Assembly: GCA_016717705.1 (NCBI GenBank)
Contig: JADKFD010000013.1
Span: 18,287-82,286, forward strand
Length of the DNA stretch: 64,000 nucleotides
Direction of reading: 5' to 3'
Source: Rhodanobacteraceae bacterium
GTDB lineage: Bacteria; Pseudomonadota; Gammaproteobacteria; Xanthomonadales; SZUA-5
Position numbers and translations under genes: made by a program. Under the pieces are notes generated by a model, which saw only the letters and a program-made list of their open reading frames with translations, was not told where the DNA came from and did no database searches. The number at the start of each line of letters is the position of its first letter. Position 1 is the stretch's first letter. This document shows, piece by piece, positions 16,270 to 24,889 of the stretch.

Positions 16270-19087
16270 CTCCTCAGCCCGGCTCTCGGCGTCGCCTTTC
16301 CCGCACGCCGCCGCGGACGCGCAAGACGCTCCCGCCACCGACACCCTCGCGCGCGTCGAAGTGGTCGGCTCGCGCATCAAGCGCGTCGATGTCGAGAGTT
16401 CCGAACCGGTGATCGTGCTCGAACGCGAGCAGCTGGAGCGCAGCGGCTTGATGAGTGTCGGCGACATCCTGCAGGACCTCACCGTGCACGGCGCCGCGCT
16501 CAACACCACGGTCAACAACGGCGGCGACGGCACCACGCGCATCGATCTGCGCAACCTCGGGCCGCAGCGCACGCTGGTGCTGGTCGACGGGCGTCGCTGG
16601 ATTCCCGGCATCGACGGCTCGGTGGACCTGAATTCGATCGCGCTGGCGGTGGTCGAGCGCATCGAAGTGCTGAAGGACGGGGCGTCGGCGCTGTATGGCT
16701 CCGACGCCATCGCCGGGGTGGTCAACATCACCACGCGCAAGGACTTCGATGGCATCGAGGCGCGTGCCTATTACGGCGAGTCCGGGCACGGCGACGGCCG
16801 CATGCAGAGCTACGACGCCAGCTTCGGTGCGGCCGGCGAGCGCACCCGCGTCAGCGCCAGCCTGAGCTACCTGAAGCAGGCCGAGATCATGGCCGGCGAC
16901 CGCGTGATCTCGGCGGTGCCAGTGTTCGGGCTGCCGCCCAACGACACCGCCGCCGGCGCCAGTGCATTCACCCCGAATGGACTGATCGGATTCGGCGCGC
17001 GCGGCTCTTGTCCCTACGACCCGAGCGGCAACTACCCGGGCAACGGCGTCTGCCCGCGGCCCGGCAATCGGCCGCCGTTCCAGAACCGCAGCACCTTCGA
17101 CCCGGCCAGCGGGGGCTACCGCCTGTTCGATCCGCGGGGCGATGGCTACAACTTCGCCCCGGAAAACTACCTGCAGACGCCGCAGCGGCGGGTGGCGGCA
17201 TTCGGCAATCTGACCCACGCGCTCGGCGAGGACACCGAGTTCAGCCTGCAGCTCTACTTCAACGAGCGCGAGTCGGAGCAGCGGTTGGCGGCGAACCCGA
17301 TCATGGTGGGCGCATTGCTCGGCGGCGCCAGTCGCATCACGGTGCCGGCAAACCACGTCTACAACCCCTTCGGCCAGCCGGTCACCGGGCTCGCCATCCG
17401 GCCCGGCGGGGCGGCGCGGCTGTTCTCGCAGGACGCCGACACCAGCCGCGTGGCGGCAGGCCTCGACGGGTCGCTGGAGTTTGCCGGCCGCCTGTGGCTG
17501 TGGGACGCCGATCTGGTCTACGGCAACTATGAGCTCGACGAGTTTTCAAGCGGGCTCAGCGACATCAACCGTTTCGCACTGGCTTTGGGACCCTCGTTCC
17601 GCGACAGCGCCGGCATTGCGCGCTGCGGTACGCCCACGGCGGTGATTGCCGATTGCGTGCCTTTCGACGCGTTCCGAGGGGAAGATGGCGTGACCCCGGC
17701 GATGCTCGACTATCTGTATTACACCGGCACCGATACGACGCGCACGCAAGCCTGGAACTACCATCTGGGCCTGAGCGGCGACCTCATCGATCTGCCCGCC
17801 GGACCGCTGGCCTTTGCCGCTGGCTACGAATATCGCCGCGAAGAAGGCGAGCAGAGCTTCGATGCGCGCCGCGCGGCGCTGGAGAATCTCGACAACAACG
17901 ACTTCGGCGGCGAAGTCGTCGCCAACGAAGCCTACCTGGAACTGGCACTGCCGCTGCTCGATGGCGCGCCGGCCGCCGAGTTGCTGGAAGCGAGTTTCGC
18001 CGTACGCCAGTCGCACTACGACGCTTTCGGCGACGTCAGCACCTTCGAGGGCGGCCTGCGCTGGAAGCCGGTCGACCAGTTGCTGCTGCGCGCGAGTTAC
18101 TCCGAGGGTTTTCGCGCGCCGATCGTCCCCGATCTGTATTTCCCGGGTTCCGAGTCGTTCACCGGGTTTCCGGCCGATCCGTGCATCGACAGCAACCAGC
18201 CGACGCCGGAGCAACGCGCCAATTGCGTGGCTGACGGCGTGCCGGGCGGTTCCTATACGCTGGAGATCGGCAACTACCGCATCGTCGGCGGTGGCAATCC
18301 GGACCTGCAGCCGGAAACCTCGACCAGCCGTACGCTCGGTTTCGTCTGGAACCCGGAGACGCTGCCAGGTTTCGACCTCAGCCTGGACTGGTACCGGATC
18401 CATGTCGAGGACGCGATCTCCCCGGTCGATCCCTTCGAGCTGCTGACCTACTGCGCCAACGCGGCGGTTCCCGAAGCCTGTGCGCGCACCCAGCGCGATG
18501 CGCGCGGCGAACTCATCGAAGTGGACGGGCGCCTGCTGAACTCCGGCGGACTCAGCGTCGAGGGCTATGACCTGAGCGCCGGTTACCGCATCGATACCGA
18601 CGCCGGCCGGTTCGAACTGATGTGGGATTCCACCTACTACAGCGAATACGCGTTCGAGGTGCCGCGCGGCTCCGGTGAACGTTCCGCGGTCGGCCACCTG
18701 TTTTTCCTCGAACCGGGATTCCGCCTGCGCTCGAACCTCGACCTGGCCTGGCAGCGCGAGGCGTTCAGCGCGGCTGTCGGCATCCGTTATTACTCCGGGC
18801 TGGATGAGGCGTGCCTTCCCGCCGCGGCCACCGCCGGACTGTGCAGCAGCCCGGACATCGCCAGCCCGGTGTTCAACGGCGGGCCGGAGAACCATCTCGG
18901 ATCGCGCACCTACGTCGATCTGCAGGCGGGATGGAATTCGCCGTGGCAGGTGCGGACGGTGGTCGGCGTGCACAACGTCTTTGATCGCGATCCGCCAGTG
19001 GCGTATTCGGGAATTTCCAACTCCTTCGATCCGAGCTATCCGATTCCCGGCCGCTTCTGGTACCTGCAGTTGATCTTCAGTTATTGA
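16259..19087 (+). CDS. TonB-dependent outer-membrane receptor
   Basis: About 942 residues from ATG 16259 (an in-frame ATG also exists at 16235, inside the repeat arm). The plug domain follows a TonB-box-like region (DTLARVEVVGSRIKR) and includes MSVGDILQDL, RIDLRNLGPQRTLVLVDGRR and YGSDAIAGVVNI. The barrel continues to an aromatic C-terminus (FWYLQLIFSY) and contains NPDLQPETS, typical of the family. Several Cys pairs occur in extracellular-loop-like segments. The N-terminus lacks a convincing signal peptide; the leader may have been replaced or frame-shifted by the repeat. The ligand is unknown. Proximity to sigma/kinase genes suggests this receptor could be their regulatory input or target. 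Confidence 0.88.
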   Translation: MPSLSSARLSASPFPHAAADAQDAPATDTLARVEVVGSRIKRVDVESSEPVIVLEREQLERSGLMSVGDILQDLTVHGAALNTTVNNGGDGTTRIDLRNLGPQRTLVLVDGRRWIPGIDGSVDLNSIALAVVERIEVLKDGASALYGSDAIAGVVNITTRKDFDGIEARAYYGESGHGDGRMQSYDASFGAAGERTRVSASLSYLKQAEIMAGDRVISAVPVFGLPPNDTAAGASAFTPNGLIGFGARGSCPYDPSGNYPGNGVCPRPGNRPPFQNRSTFDPASGGYRLFDPRGDGYNFAPENYLQTPQRRVAAFGNLTHALGEDTEFSLQLYFNERESEQRLAANPIMVGALLGGASRITVPANHVYNPFGQPVTGLAIRPGGAARLFSQDADTSRVAAGLDGSLEFAGRLWLWDADLVYGNYELDEFSSGLSDINRFALALGPSFRDSAGIARCGTPTAVIADCVPFDAFRGEDGVTPAMLDYLYYTGTDTTRTQAWNYHLGLSGDLIDLPAGPLAFAAGYEYRREEGEQSFDARRAALENLDNNDFGGEVVANEAYLELALPLLDGAPAAELLEASFAVRQSHYDAFGDVSTFEGGLRWKPVDQLLLRASYSEGFRAPIVPDLYFPGSESFTGFPADPCIDSNQPTPEQRANCVADGVPGGSYTLEIGNYRIVGGGNPDLQPETSTSRTLGFVWNPETLPGFDLSLDWYRIHVEDAISPVDPFELLTYCANAAVPEACARTQRDARGELIEVDGRLLNSGGLSVEGYDLSAGYRIDTDAGRFELMWDSTYYSEYAFEVPRGSGERSAVGHLFFLEPGFRLRSNLDLAWQREAFSAAVGIRYYSGLDEACLPAAATAGLCSSPDIASPVFNGGPENHLGSRTYVDLQAGWNSPWQVRTVVGVHNVFDRDPPVAYSGISNSFDPSYPIPGRFWYLQLIFSY

Positions 19088-19171
19088 GGCGAAAGTGTCG
19101 CAATCGACCCCGGGAACCTGCCGTCGCGCAAGCTCGCCGCGGGGCACGGAGGGTAGCTGCGCGGGGCTTTG

Positions 19172-19256
19172 GTAGGCCGGTGTATCGCGCAGCGATTCAC
19201 CGGCGGGGCTTGCGGCAAGTACCCGGTGAACGCGCTCCGCGCGTACACCGGGCTAC
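19172..19256. repeat. REP-family-3 element overlapping the aroB stop codon
   Basis: Composite palindrome beginning GTAGGCCGGTGTATCGCGCA and ending ACACCGGGCTAC. A near-identical copy in the opposite orientation is at 35096-35183. Read on the minus strand, the terminal GTAG supplies the aroB TAG stop. Confidence 0.85.
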
Positions 19257-20323
19257 AGGCTGGCGACGATCGCTGCCTCGTCGACGCCGTCGACGATCTC
19301 GGCGCGGCCGATGCCGCGCCACAGGATCAGGCGCAGGCGGTCGCTGAGCGATTTCTTGTCGAGGCGCATCAGCGCGACCACGCGCTCAGGGTCGGCATTG
19401 TCGGGGCGCGTCGTCGGCAGACCGAGACGGGTCAGCAGCAATCCAAGGCGCTCGGCATCGCTACGGTCGGCCAGGCCCAGCGCGGCGCTCAACTGCGCCG
19501 CCATCAGCATGCCGATGGCCACCGCTTCGCCATGCAGCCACTGGCGGTACTCGCCGATGGTCTCCAGCGCATGGCCGTAGGTGTGGCCGAAGTTGAGCAA
19601 GGCGCGCTCGCCGGTCTCGCGCTCGTCGCGCATGACCACGCCAGCCTTGTGCTGGCAGGAGCGCAGCACGGCCTGCGCGATCAGCGTCTCGTCGCGCGCG
19701 CTGAGGCCATCGGCATGCGCTTCCAGCCATTCGAAGAAGGCGAGGTCGCCGATCGCGCCGTACTTGACCACCTCGGCGAGGCCGGCGCGGTATTCGCGTT
19801 CGGGCAGTGTGCGCAGGGTGGAAATATCGGCCAGCACCAGGCGCGGCTGCCAGAAGGCACCGACCAGATTCTTGCCCTGCGGCAGGTTGACCCCGGTCTT
19901 GCCGCCGACCGAGGAGTCGACCATCGCCAGCAATGTGGTGGGCAACTGCACGAAATCGATGCCACGCATCCAGCAGGCGGCAGCGAAACCACCCAGATCG
20001 CCGATCACGCCGCCGCCGAGGGCGATCAGCGTCGCGTTACGCTGGGCTCCGAGTTCAGCCAGCGCTTGCCAGACACGCGAGGCCGAATCGATGGACTTGT
20101 GACGTTCGCCGTCTTCCAGCAGCAGTGTGCCCCAGCGTAGCCCTTCGAGCGCAGCTTCCACTTTCGCCGCGTGCAGCGGGGCGACGGTGGTATTGCTGAG
20201 CAGCAATGCCTGGCGCCCGCCGATGGCTTCGCGCAGCAATTCGGGCTGGTCGAGCAATCCGGGGCCGATACGGATGCGATAGGCGCGTTCGCCGAGCGCG
20301 ACGTCGAGTTCATGCGCGCCCAT
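19253..20323 (-). CDS. aroB: 3-dehydroquinate synthase
   Basis: A 356-aa cytosolic NAD-dependent enzyme that converts DAHP to 3-dehydroquinate, the second shikimate-pathway step. Visible signatures are the N-terminal NTTVAPLHAAKVEAAL, nucleotide-binding ALGGGVIGDLGGFAAACWMRG, PTTLLAMVDSSVGGKTGVNLPQGKN, the AEVVKYG motif, and the metal ligand block LNFGHTYGHALE. Length matches the family. The ATG at 20323 follows GGAGG and overlaps the aroK end by 14 bases, so the two are coupled. The stop TAG lies in a REP-family-3 palindrome. Confidence 0.96.
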   Translation of the reverse strand: MGAHELDVALGERAYRIRIGPGLLDQPELLREAIGGRQALLLSNTTVAPLHAAKVEAALEGLRWGTLLLEDGERHKSIDSASRVWQALAELGAQRNATLIALGGGVIGDLGGFAAACWMRGIDFVQLPTTLLAMVDSSVGGKTGVNLPQGKNLVGAFWQPRLVLADISTLRTLPEREYRAGLAEVVKYGAIGDLAFFEWLEAHADGLSARDETLIAQAVLRSCQHKAGVVMRDERETGERALLNFGHTYGHALETIGEYRQWLHGEAVAIGMLMAAQLSAALGLADRSDAERLGLLLTRLGLPTTRPDNADPERVVALMRLDKKSLSDRLRLILWRGIGRAEIVDGVDEAAIVASL

Positions 20324-20879
20324 CGATGGCCTCCGGGATGCGGGCTGGTGGAGAGGGCTGCCAGCAGTTGCGCAGCGCAGCCGTGGCGCGTCGGGCGGTG
20401 GCGCCAGGTCCGGCGCGGTCGGCCGGGATCACCAGGTCGGCCAGTTGCCGGTAGAGCGGATTGCGCTCCTGCGCCAGTTCGCGCAGGCGCTGACCGCGGT
20501 CGGGCGCGCGCAGCAGCGGCCGCGAGGTATCGCGCGCCAGACGTTCCAGTTGCAGTTCGATGGGCGCTTCCAGATAGAGCACGAAGCCGTGTTGCGTCAA
20601 AAGTTCGCGATTGACCGGCGCCAGCACACTGCCGCCGCCAGTGGCCAGCACCACGCCATCGAGTTGCGTGGCCCGCGCCAGTGCGGCGCTCTCGCGTTCG
20701 CGGAATGCCGCTTCGCCCTGCAGTTCGAAGAGCAGTGGAATGCTGGTGCCGGCCTCGTCGGCGATGACCTCATCGAGGTCGATGAAGCGCAGGTTGAGCA
20801 CTCGCGCCAGACGCTTGCCGACGGTGCTCTTGCCGGCGCCCATCGGGCCGATCAGGTAGAGATTGGAGGAGGATTTCAT
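20310..20879 (-). CDS. aroK: Shikimate kinase
   Basis: A 189-aa kinase that phosphorylates shikimate with ATP. The P-loop is GPMGAGKST (residues 11-19), the shikimate-binding D-L-D motif is in FIDLDEVIADEAG, the GGG motif is LATGGGSVL (about 79-87), and the lid Arg region is RDTSRPLLR. It sits immediately upstream of aroB with a 14-base overlap, the usual gammaproteobacterial order. The last 30 residues are Pro/Arg-rich and extend a little beyond typical family length. Confidence 0.95.
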   Translation of the reverse strand: MKSSSNLYLIGPMGAGKSTVGKRLARVLNLRFIDLDEVIADEAGTSIPLLFELQGEAAFRERESAALARATQLDGVVLATGGGSVLAPVNRELLTQHGFVLYLEAPIELQLERLARDTSRPLLRAPDRGQRLRELAQERNPLYRQLADLVIPADRAGPGATARRATAALRNCWQPSPPARIPEAIDGRA

Positions 20880-21014
20880 CGATCCGATGCTAGCCTGAGT
20901 CGCGCCGCCGATGCGCGGCGACGGTCGCGCGGGCTGTGCTCGGTGCCGCTCGGCCCTTCTTCACAATCCATCGGTTAGAATTGCCGGCTTGGTTTGCTCT
21001 GATCAATCTCGCGA

Positions 21015-21527
21015 ATGGTCCGCTTCTTCCTGGTGTTCATGGGTGTGCTCTCGGCGCTGTTCTGGTTCGAGATTTCCAAATTTGGCGAAACCCATTTCGT
21101 TTTGCCGTTCACCGACGCGCTGGCACAGCTGAGTGCCTGGATCATCAAGCTGTTCGACAGCGATGTTCACAGTCACGGCAAGATCATCCAGAGCACCGCG
21201 AACGGCTTCGCGGTCTCGATCGAGCGCGGCTGCAACGGCATCGAGGCGGTGATCATCCTGATTGCGGCGCTGGCGGCATTCCCGTCGACCTGGAAGCAGA
21301 AACTGGTCGGTTTCGGCGTCGGCTTCATCGCCATCCAGTTGCTCAACCTGGTGCGCATCATCAGTCTGTTCTACATGGGCCAGTGGAGCATGGTCTGGTT
21401 CGAGTGGTTCCATCTGTATCTGTGGCAGGCGCTGATCATCATCGATGCTCTGGTGGTCTGGCTGCTCTGGTTGCGCTGGATCTCGCGTCAGGCGCGCGTC
21501 GCGTCGACGCGGCCGGCCGCGAGCTGA
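21015..21527 (+). CDS. xrtH: Exosortase H (IPTLxxWG-CTERM-type)
   Basis: A 170-aa multi-spanning inner-membrane cysteine protease/transpeptidase of the exosortase family. The catalytic Cys is in SIERGCNGIEAVIILIAAL (about residue 75), the Arg in LNLVRIISLFYMG, and the His in FHLYLWQALIIID. The short length and VERGCNG-type block match XrtH. Such enzymes process C-terminally tagged exported proteins in the inner membrane. No protein with a recognisable IPTL-type tag is encoded in this window, so substrates must be elsewhere. It is followed by an epimerase gene 18 bases after its stop. Confidence 0.85.
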   Translation: MVRFFLVFMGVLSALFWFEISKFGETHFVLPFTDALAQLSAWIIKLFDSDVHSHGKIIQSTANGFAVSIERGCNGIEAVIILIAALAAFPSTWKQKLVGFGVGFIAIQLLNLVRIISLFYMGQWSMVWFEWFHLYLWQALIIIDALVVWLLWLRWISRQARVASTRPAAS

Positions 21528-21545
21528 TCGGTCGGCGCGCCGCCC

Positions 21546-22382
21546 ATGCGAGCGCGTCGAGTCCTGATCGCTGGCTGTGGTGATCTTGGCGTCTGCACCG
21601 CCGGTTTCCTCGGTACGGCAACTGTCCATGGTTTGCGGCGATCGGTAGAGGCGCTGCCGCCGAATATCGTGCCGATCGCGGCCGACCTGCTCTCGGGTGC
21701 CGGTTTCGCCGAGCTTCCCGCCGGCATCGACACGCTGATCTACGCCCCGACGCCTGCCGCGCGCACCGAGGAGGCCTATCGCGCCATCTATGTGCATGCG
21801 CTGGAACGGCTGTTGGCGGCCCTGCCGAGCCCGGCATCCCCACTGCGCCTGATCTATGTCTCCAGCACCGCGGTGTACGGCCAGAACGATGGCGAAATGG
21901 TTGATGAGGGCAGCGAGTGCGCGCCCACCGGCTTCAATGGCCGCGTGCTGCGCGAAGGCGAGCAACTGGCCGCGCGTCTGCTCGGCGACAGCGTCGTGCT
22001 GCGCCTGTCCGGGCTCTACGGCCCGGGTCGGCATTGGCTGCTGCGTCGCGTGCGCGGCGGCCAGGCGATCGCGCCGGGCGATCATTGGACCAATCGCATC
22101 CATCTGGCCGATGCCGGCGCCCTGGTCGGGCGCCTGGCCGAACTGGATGCGGTTCCGGCTTGCGTCATCGGCGTCGACGACCAGCCGGCAACCGAGCGTG
22201 AAGTGCTCGACTGGATCGCCGCGCGACTTGGCCTGCCATCCCTGCCCACTGTGCCCGGCCCGCCCACGGTCAGCGGCAAGCGCTTGCGCAACGATCTTTC
22301 CCGATCATTGGGCTGGCGCCCTCGCTATGCTTCGTATCGGGACGGCTATACGTCTGAACTTCCAGGAAACACCAGCCCATGA
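21546..22382 (+). CDS. NAD(P)-binding epimerase/SDR family protein (YeeZ-like)
   Basis: A 278-aa Rossmann protein. The N-terminal RVLIAGCGDLGVCTAGFLG is the dinucleotide-binding motif. RLIYVSSTAVYGQNDGEMVDE (about residues 100-120) carries the SDR Ser and a Tyr, although the usual YxxxK is replaced by a region reading FNGRVLREGEQLA. LRLSGLYGPGRHWLL and TNRIHLADAGALV follow. This pattern fits atypical extended SDRs of the YeeZ/WcaG type, whose substrate is uncertain. The stop overlaps the pdxH start (ATGA). Confidence 0.78.
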   Translation: MRARRVLIAGCGDLGVCTAGFLGTATVHGLRRSVEALPPNIVPIAADLLSGAGFAELPAGIDTLIYAPTPAARTEEAYRAIYVHALERLLAALPSPASPLRLIYVSSTAVYGQNDGEMVDEGSECAPTGFNGRVLREGEQLAARLLGDSVVLRLSGLYGPGRHWLLRRVRGGQAIAPGDHWTNRIHLADAGALVGRLAELDAVPACVIGVDDQPATEREVLDWIAARLGLPSLPTVPGPPTVSGKRLRNDLSRSLGWRPRYASYRDGYTSELPGNTSP

Positions 22383-22969
22383 GTCTGCTGTTCGAGGCCT
22401 TCAGCCATTTTCGTGATCTGCAGGAGCGCGCGCGCGGTGCCGGTGACCCGGAGCCGACGGCGATGACGCTTGCCACCGCCAACCCGCAGGGGCGCGTTTC
22501 GGCGCGCACGGTGCTGCTCAAGGAGCTCGATGGACGCGGATTCGTGTTCTACACCAACTTCGGCAGCAACAAGGGCCAGCAGATTCTGGCGCACCCGCAA
22601 TGCGCGCTGCTGTTCCTGTGGAAGACCCTCGACCGCCAGGTGCAGGTCAAGATCGAGGGCATTGCCGAGCCGGTGACCCATTGCGAAGCCGACGCCTACT
22701 TCGCCCAGCGCCCGCGCCTGTCGCAGATCGGCGCCTGGGCCTCCAAACAGTCGCAGCCGCTCGCCGACCGCGCGGAGTTGATGGCGCGCGTGCGCGAGTT
22801 CGAGCAGCGCTTCGAGGGCCAGGACGTGCCGCGGCCGCCGCACTGGTCGGGCTTCCGCGTGGTGCCGGACATGATCGAGTTCTGGTACGGCGCCGAGTAT
22901 CGCTTGCACGATCGCTTGCGCTACCAGTGCGTCGATGGCGAGTGGGGGAAGCGGGCGCTGTACCCTTGA
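22379..22969 (+). CDS. pdxH: Pyridoxamine 5'-phosphate oxidase
   Basis: A 196-aa FMN-dependent enzyme that oxidises PNP/PMP to pyridoxal 5'-phosphate. FMN and substrate-binding blocks are ARTVLLKELDGRGFVFYTN, FGSNKGQQILAHPQCALLF, the RPRLSQIGAWASKQSQ motif (about residue 117), and the C-terminal PPHWSGFRVVPDMIEFWYG. The C-terminus RYQCVDGEWGKRALYP lacks only the usual final L-x-P. It overlaps the upstream epimerase gene, and an inverted word array begins right after its stop. Confidence 0.96.
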   Translation: MSLLFEAFSHFRDLQERARGAGDPEPTAMTLATANPQGRVSARTVLLKELDGRGFVFYTNFGSNKGQQILAHPQCALLFLWKTLDRQVQVKIEGIAEPVTHCEADAYFAQRPRLSQIGAWASKQSQPLADRAELMARVREFEQRFEGQDVPRPPHWSGFRVVPDMIEFWYGAEYRLHDRLRYQCVDGEWGKRALYP

Positions 22970-22970
22970 A

Positions 22971-23109
22971 GCCGGGACCGCGGGACCCGGGACCCGGGAC
23001 CCGCAGGAGCGGGAGGACCTGGTTCGGGCTTCACGGCCCGATGCAATCGACAGAAGCTCCCGGCAGGCACGCTGTCGCCGGGTCCCGGGTCCCGGGTCCC
23101 GGGTCCCGA
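22971..23109. repeat. Inverted word array (GGGACCC words)
   Basis: The left arm 22971-23003 repeats CGGGACC; the right arm 23079-23109 repeats GGGTCCC. The arms are reverse complements with about 75 bases between. It sits between pdxH and the cobalamin-binding-like gene. Confidence 0.8.
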
Positions 23110-23126
23110 TCAGAGTTCGCAGCCTC

Positions 23127-23918
23127 ATGCCCGACCACTACCCCCAGCGCATCATCTGCCTGACCGAGGAACCGACCGAGATTCTCTACCGGATCGGTGA
23201 GGCCGATCGCATCGTCGGCATTTCCGGGTTTACCGTGCGCCCGCCGCAGGCGCGCCGCGAAAAACCCAAGGTGTCGGCCTTCATCAACGCGAAGATCGAC
23301 AAGATTCTGGCGCTGGAGCCGGATCTGGTGATCGGTTTTTCCGATATCCAGGCCGACATCGCGCGCGATCTGATCAAGGCGGGGATCGAGGTGTGGATCA
23401 GCAACCACCGCTCGGTGGAGGGCATCCTTGCCTACACGCTGCGCCTCGGCGCCATGGTTGGTGCGGCGGACAAGGCCCAAGGCCTGGTTGACCAGATGCG
23501 CGGCGCGATCGCCACCGCTTCGGCGCTGGCGGCAACGCTGCCGCGCCGGCCGCGGGTCTATTTCGAGGAATGGGACGAGCCGCCGATCAGCGGCATCCGC
23601 TGGGTTTGCGAATTGATCCGGATCGCCGGCGGCGACGACATCTTTCCCGAACGCGCGGCCTGCTCGCTGGCGCGCGACCGCATCCTTGCCGATGCCAGCG
23701 AGGTGATCCGTCGTGCCCCCGATCTGATCATCGGCTCCTGGTGCGGCAAGAAATTCCGTCCCGACCGGGTTGCCGCGCGGCCCGGCTGGGTTGAGATTCC
23801 GGCGGTGCAGCGCGGTCAGATTGCCGAGATCAAGAGCGCCATCATCCTGCAGCCGGGTCCGGCGGCATTGCTCGATGGCTTGCCGCAGTTGTCGCGCCTG
23901 ATCGCGCGGGCAGCCTGA
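23127..23918 (+). CDS. Cobalamin-binding/BtuF-like protein without signal peptide
   Basis: A 263-aa protein with the class III solute-binding fold. It has the family opening RIICLTEEPTEILYRIGEADRIVG, then KVSAFINAKIDKILALEPDLVIGFSD, FEEWDEPPISGIRWVCELIRIAGG, and IIGSWCGKKFRPDRV. The start at 23127 lies just after the word array; no hydrophobic leader is present, so it would be cytosolic unlike true BtuF. Similar leaderless proteins are common in bacteria and may act on corrinoids or other ligands inside the cell. The next gene starts 3 bases downstream. Confidence 0.8.
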   Translation: MPDHYPQRIICLTEEPTEILYRIGEADRIVGISGFTVRPPQARREKPKVSAFINAKIDKILALEPDLVIGFSDIQADIARDLIKAGIEVWISNHRSVEGILAYTLRLGAMVGAADKAQGLVDQMRGAIATASALAATLPRRPRVYFEEWDEPPISGIRWVCELIRIAGGDDIFPERAACSLARDRILADASEVIRRAPDLIIGSWCGKKFRPDRVAARPGWVEIPAVQRGQIAEIKSAIILQPGPAALLDGLPQLSRLIARAA

Positions 23919-23921
23919 GCC

Positions 23922-24773
23922 ATGGACCTGTGGCTGCTGCCCTCGGCCGCTGCAATGAAGTCCCTGTCGCTGGCGGGTTTTGACCAGCTGTCGCGGCGGG
24001 CCGATGCCTTGCCGCCGGCGGAACCTGGCCTCGATGGCGTGCTGCGCGAGGCCTTCGGTTGGACCTGCGCTGCGCCGTGGGCGGCGTTGCTGGCCGGTGC
24101 CGACGGTGATTCGTCCACGCCGTGGCTGGCCGCCGACCTGGTCCATGTCCGCCCGGAGATGTCCGGCGCCCGCGTCCTCGCGCTGGCGATCGACCACGAC
24201 GCCGCCGACCCCGATCTGCCGACGCTGTTTTCGGCCTTGCAGCCGTGGTTGGCCGACGAAGCCATCGAACTGGTCGCGGCCAGCGGCGGCCGGGCGCTGT
24301 TGCGCTGCCCGATCAGCCATGGCGACCCGGCGACCATCGCCCCGGATGCCTTGCTCGGCAGCGATCTGCGTGCGGCGCTGCCGCTGGACCTGCGCTGGCA
24401 GCGTCGCCTGAATGAAATGCAGATGGTGCTCGCCCAGCAGTCCTGCAACGACGCGCGCGCCGCGCGCGGTCTGCCCAGCTGGAACACCCTGTGGTTCTGG
24501 GGGCAGGGCAGTGCCGACAGCTGTCCGCCGTTGCCGCTGGTCGCTGTGTCGTCGGTGGATCCGCTGCTCGCGGCCCTGGCGCGGCATCAGGGCGTCGCGA
24601 TGGTAGATGTCGACGGCCAGAGCGCAGGACCGGTATTGCGCGATCTGCGCGATCCGCGCCGGCTGGTCCGGGCTTGGGCGGCGGGCCTGCGTCCGCGCGA
24701 CGCGCTGCTGCGCGGCGTCGATGGCAGCGGCTGGCGGGTGCGCGGCTGGCAGCGCTGGCGGGTCTGGCGCTAG
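23922..24773 (+). CDS. COG4255-like conserved protein (phosphoglycerate-mutase-related annotation)
   Basis: A 283-aa protein of a conserved proteobacterial family recognised by the block RLNEMQMVLAQQSCNDARAA followed by RGLPSWNTLWFWGQG (about residues 160-195). The corresponding family motif is N-E-x-Q-M-x-L...P-x-N-x-L-W-x-W-G-x-G. It is often labelled phosphoglycerate mutase by name only; no catalytic His-Gly-Ser block is visible. It starts 3 bases after the BtuF-like gene, so they are probably co-transcribed. Function unknown. Confidence 0.65.
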   Translation: MDLWLLPSAAAMKSLSLAGFDQLSRRADALPPAEPGLDGVLREAFGWTCAAPWAALLAGADGDSSTPWLAADLVHVRPEMSGARVLALAIDHDAADPDLPTLFSALQPWLADEAIELVAASGGRALLRCPISHGDPATIAPDALLGSDLRAALPLDLRWQRRLNEMQMVLAQQSCNDARAARGLPSWNTLWFWGQGSADSCPPLPLVAVSSVDPLLAALARHQGVAMVDVDGQSAGPVLRDLRDPRRLVRAWAAGLRPRDALLRGVDGSGWRVRGWQRWRVWR

Positions 24774-24785
24774 TCGAAAGCCAGT

Positions 24786-24881
24786 TCTTGGTTGTCGGTT
24801 CCTGGTTGTTGGCAGCAACAGCTGGCAACCCATCATCGCGAGCTCTGGCTGCCAACAACCAACAACCAGCAACCAACAACC
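24786..24881. repeat. Inverted word array (TGGTTGT / ACAACCA words)
   Basis: The left arm 24786-24812 has TTGGTTGT, CGGTTCC and TGGTTGTTGG words; the right arm 24850-24881 has CCAACAACC words. The core includes CCATCATCGCGAGC, which resembles CCATCATCGTGCGAGC in the core of the array near 58 kb. Confidence 0.75.
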
Positions 24882-24889
24882 CGCTCCAC

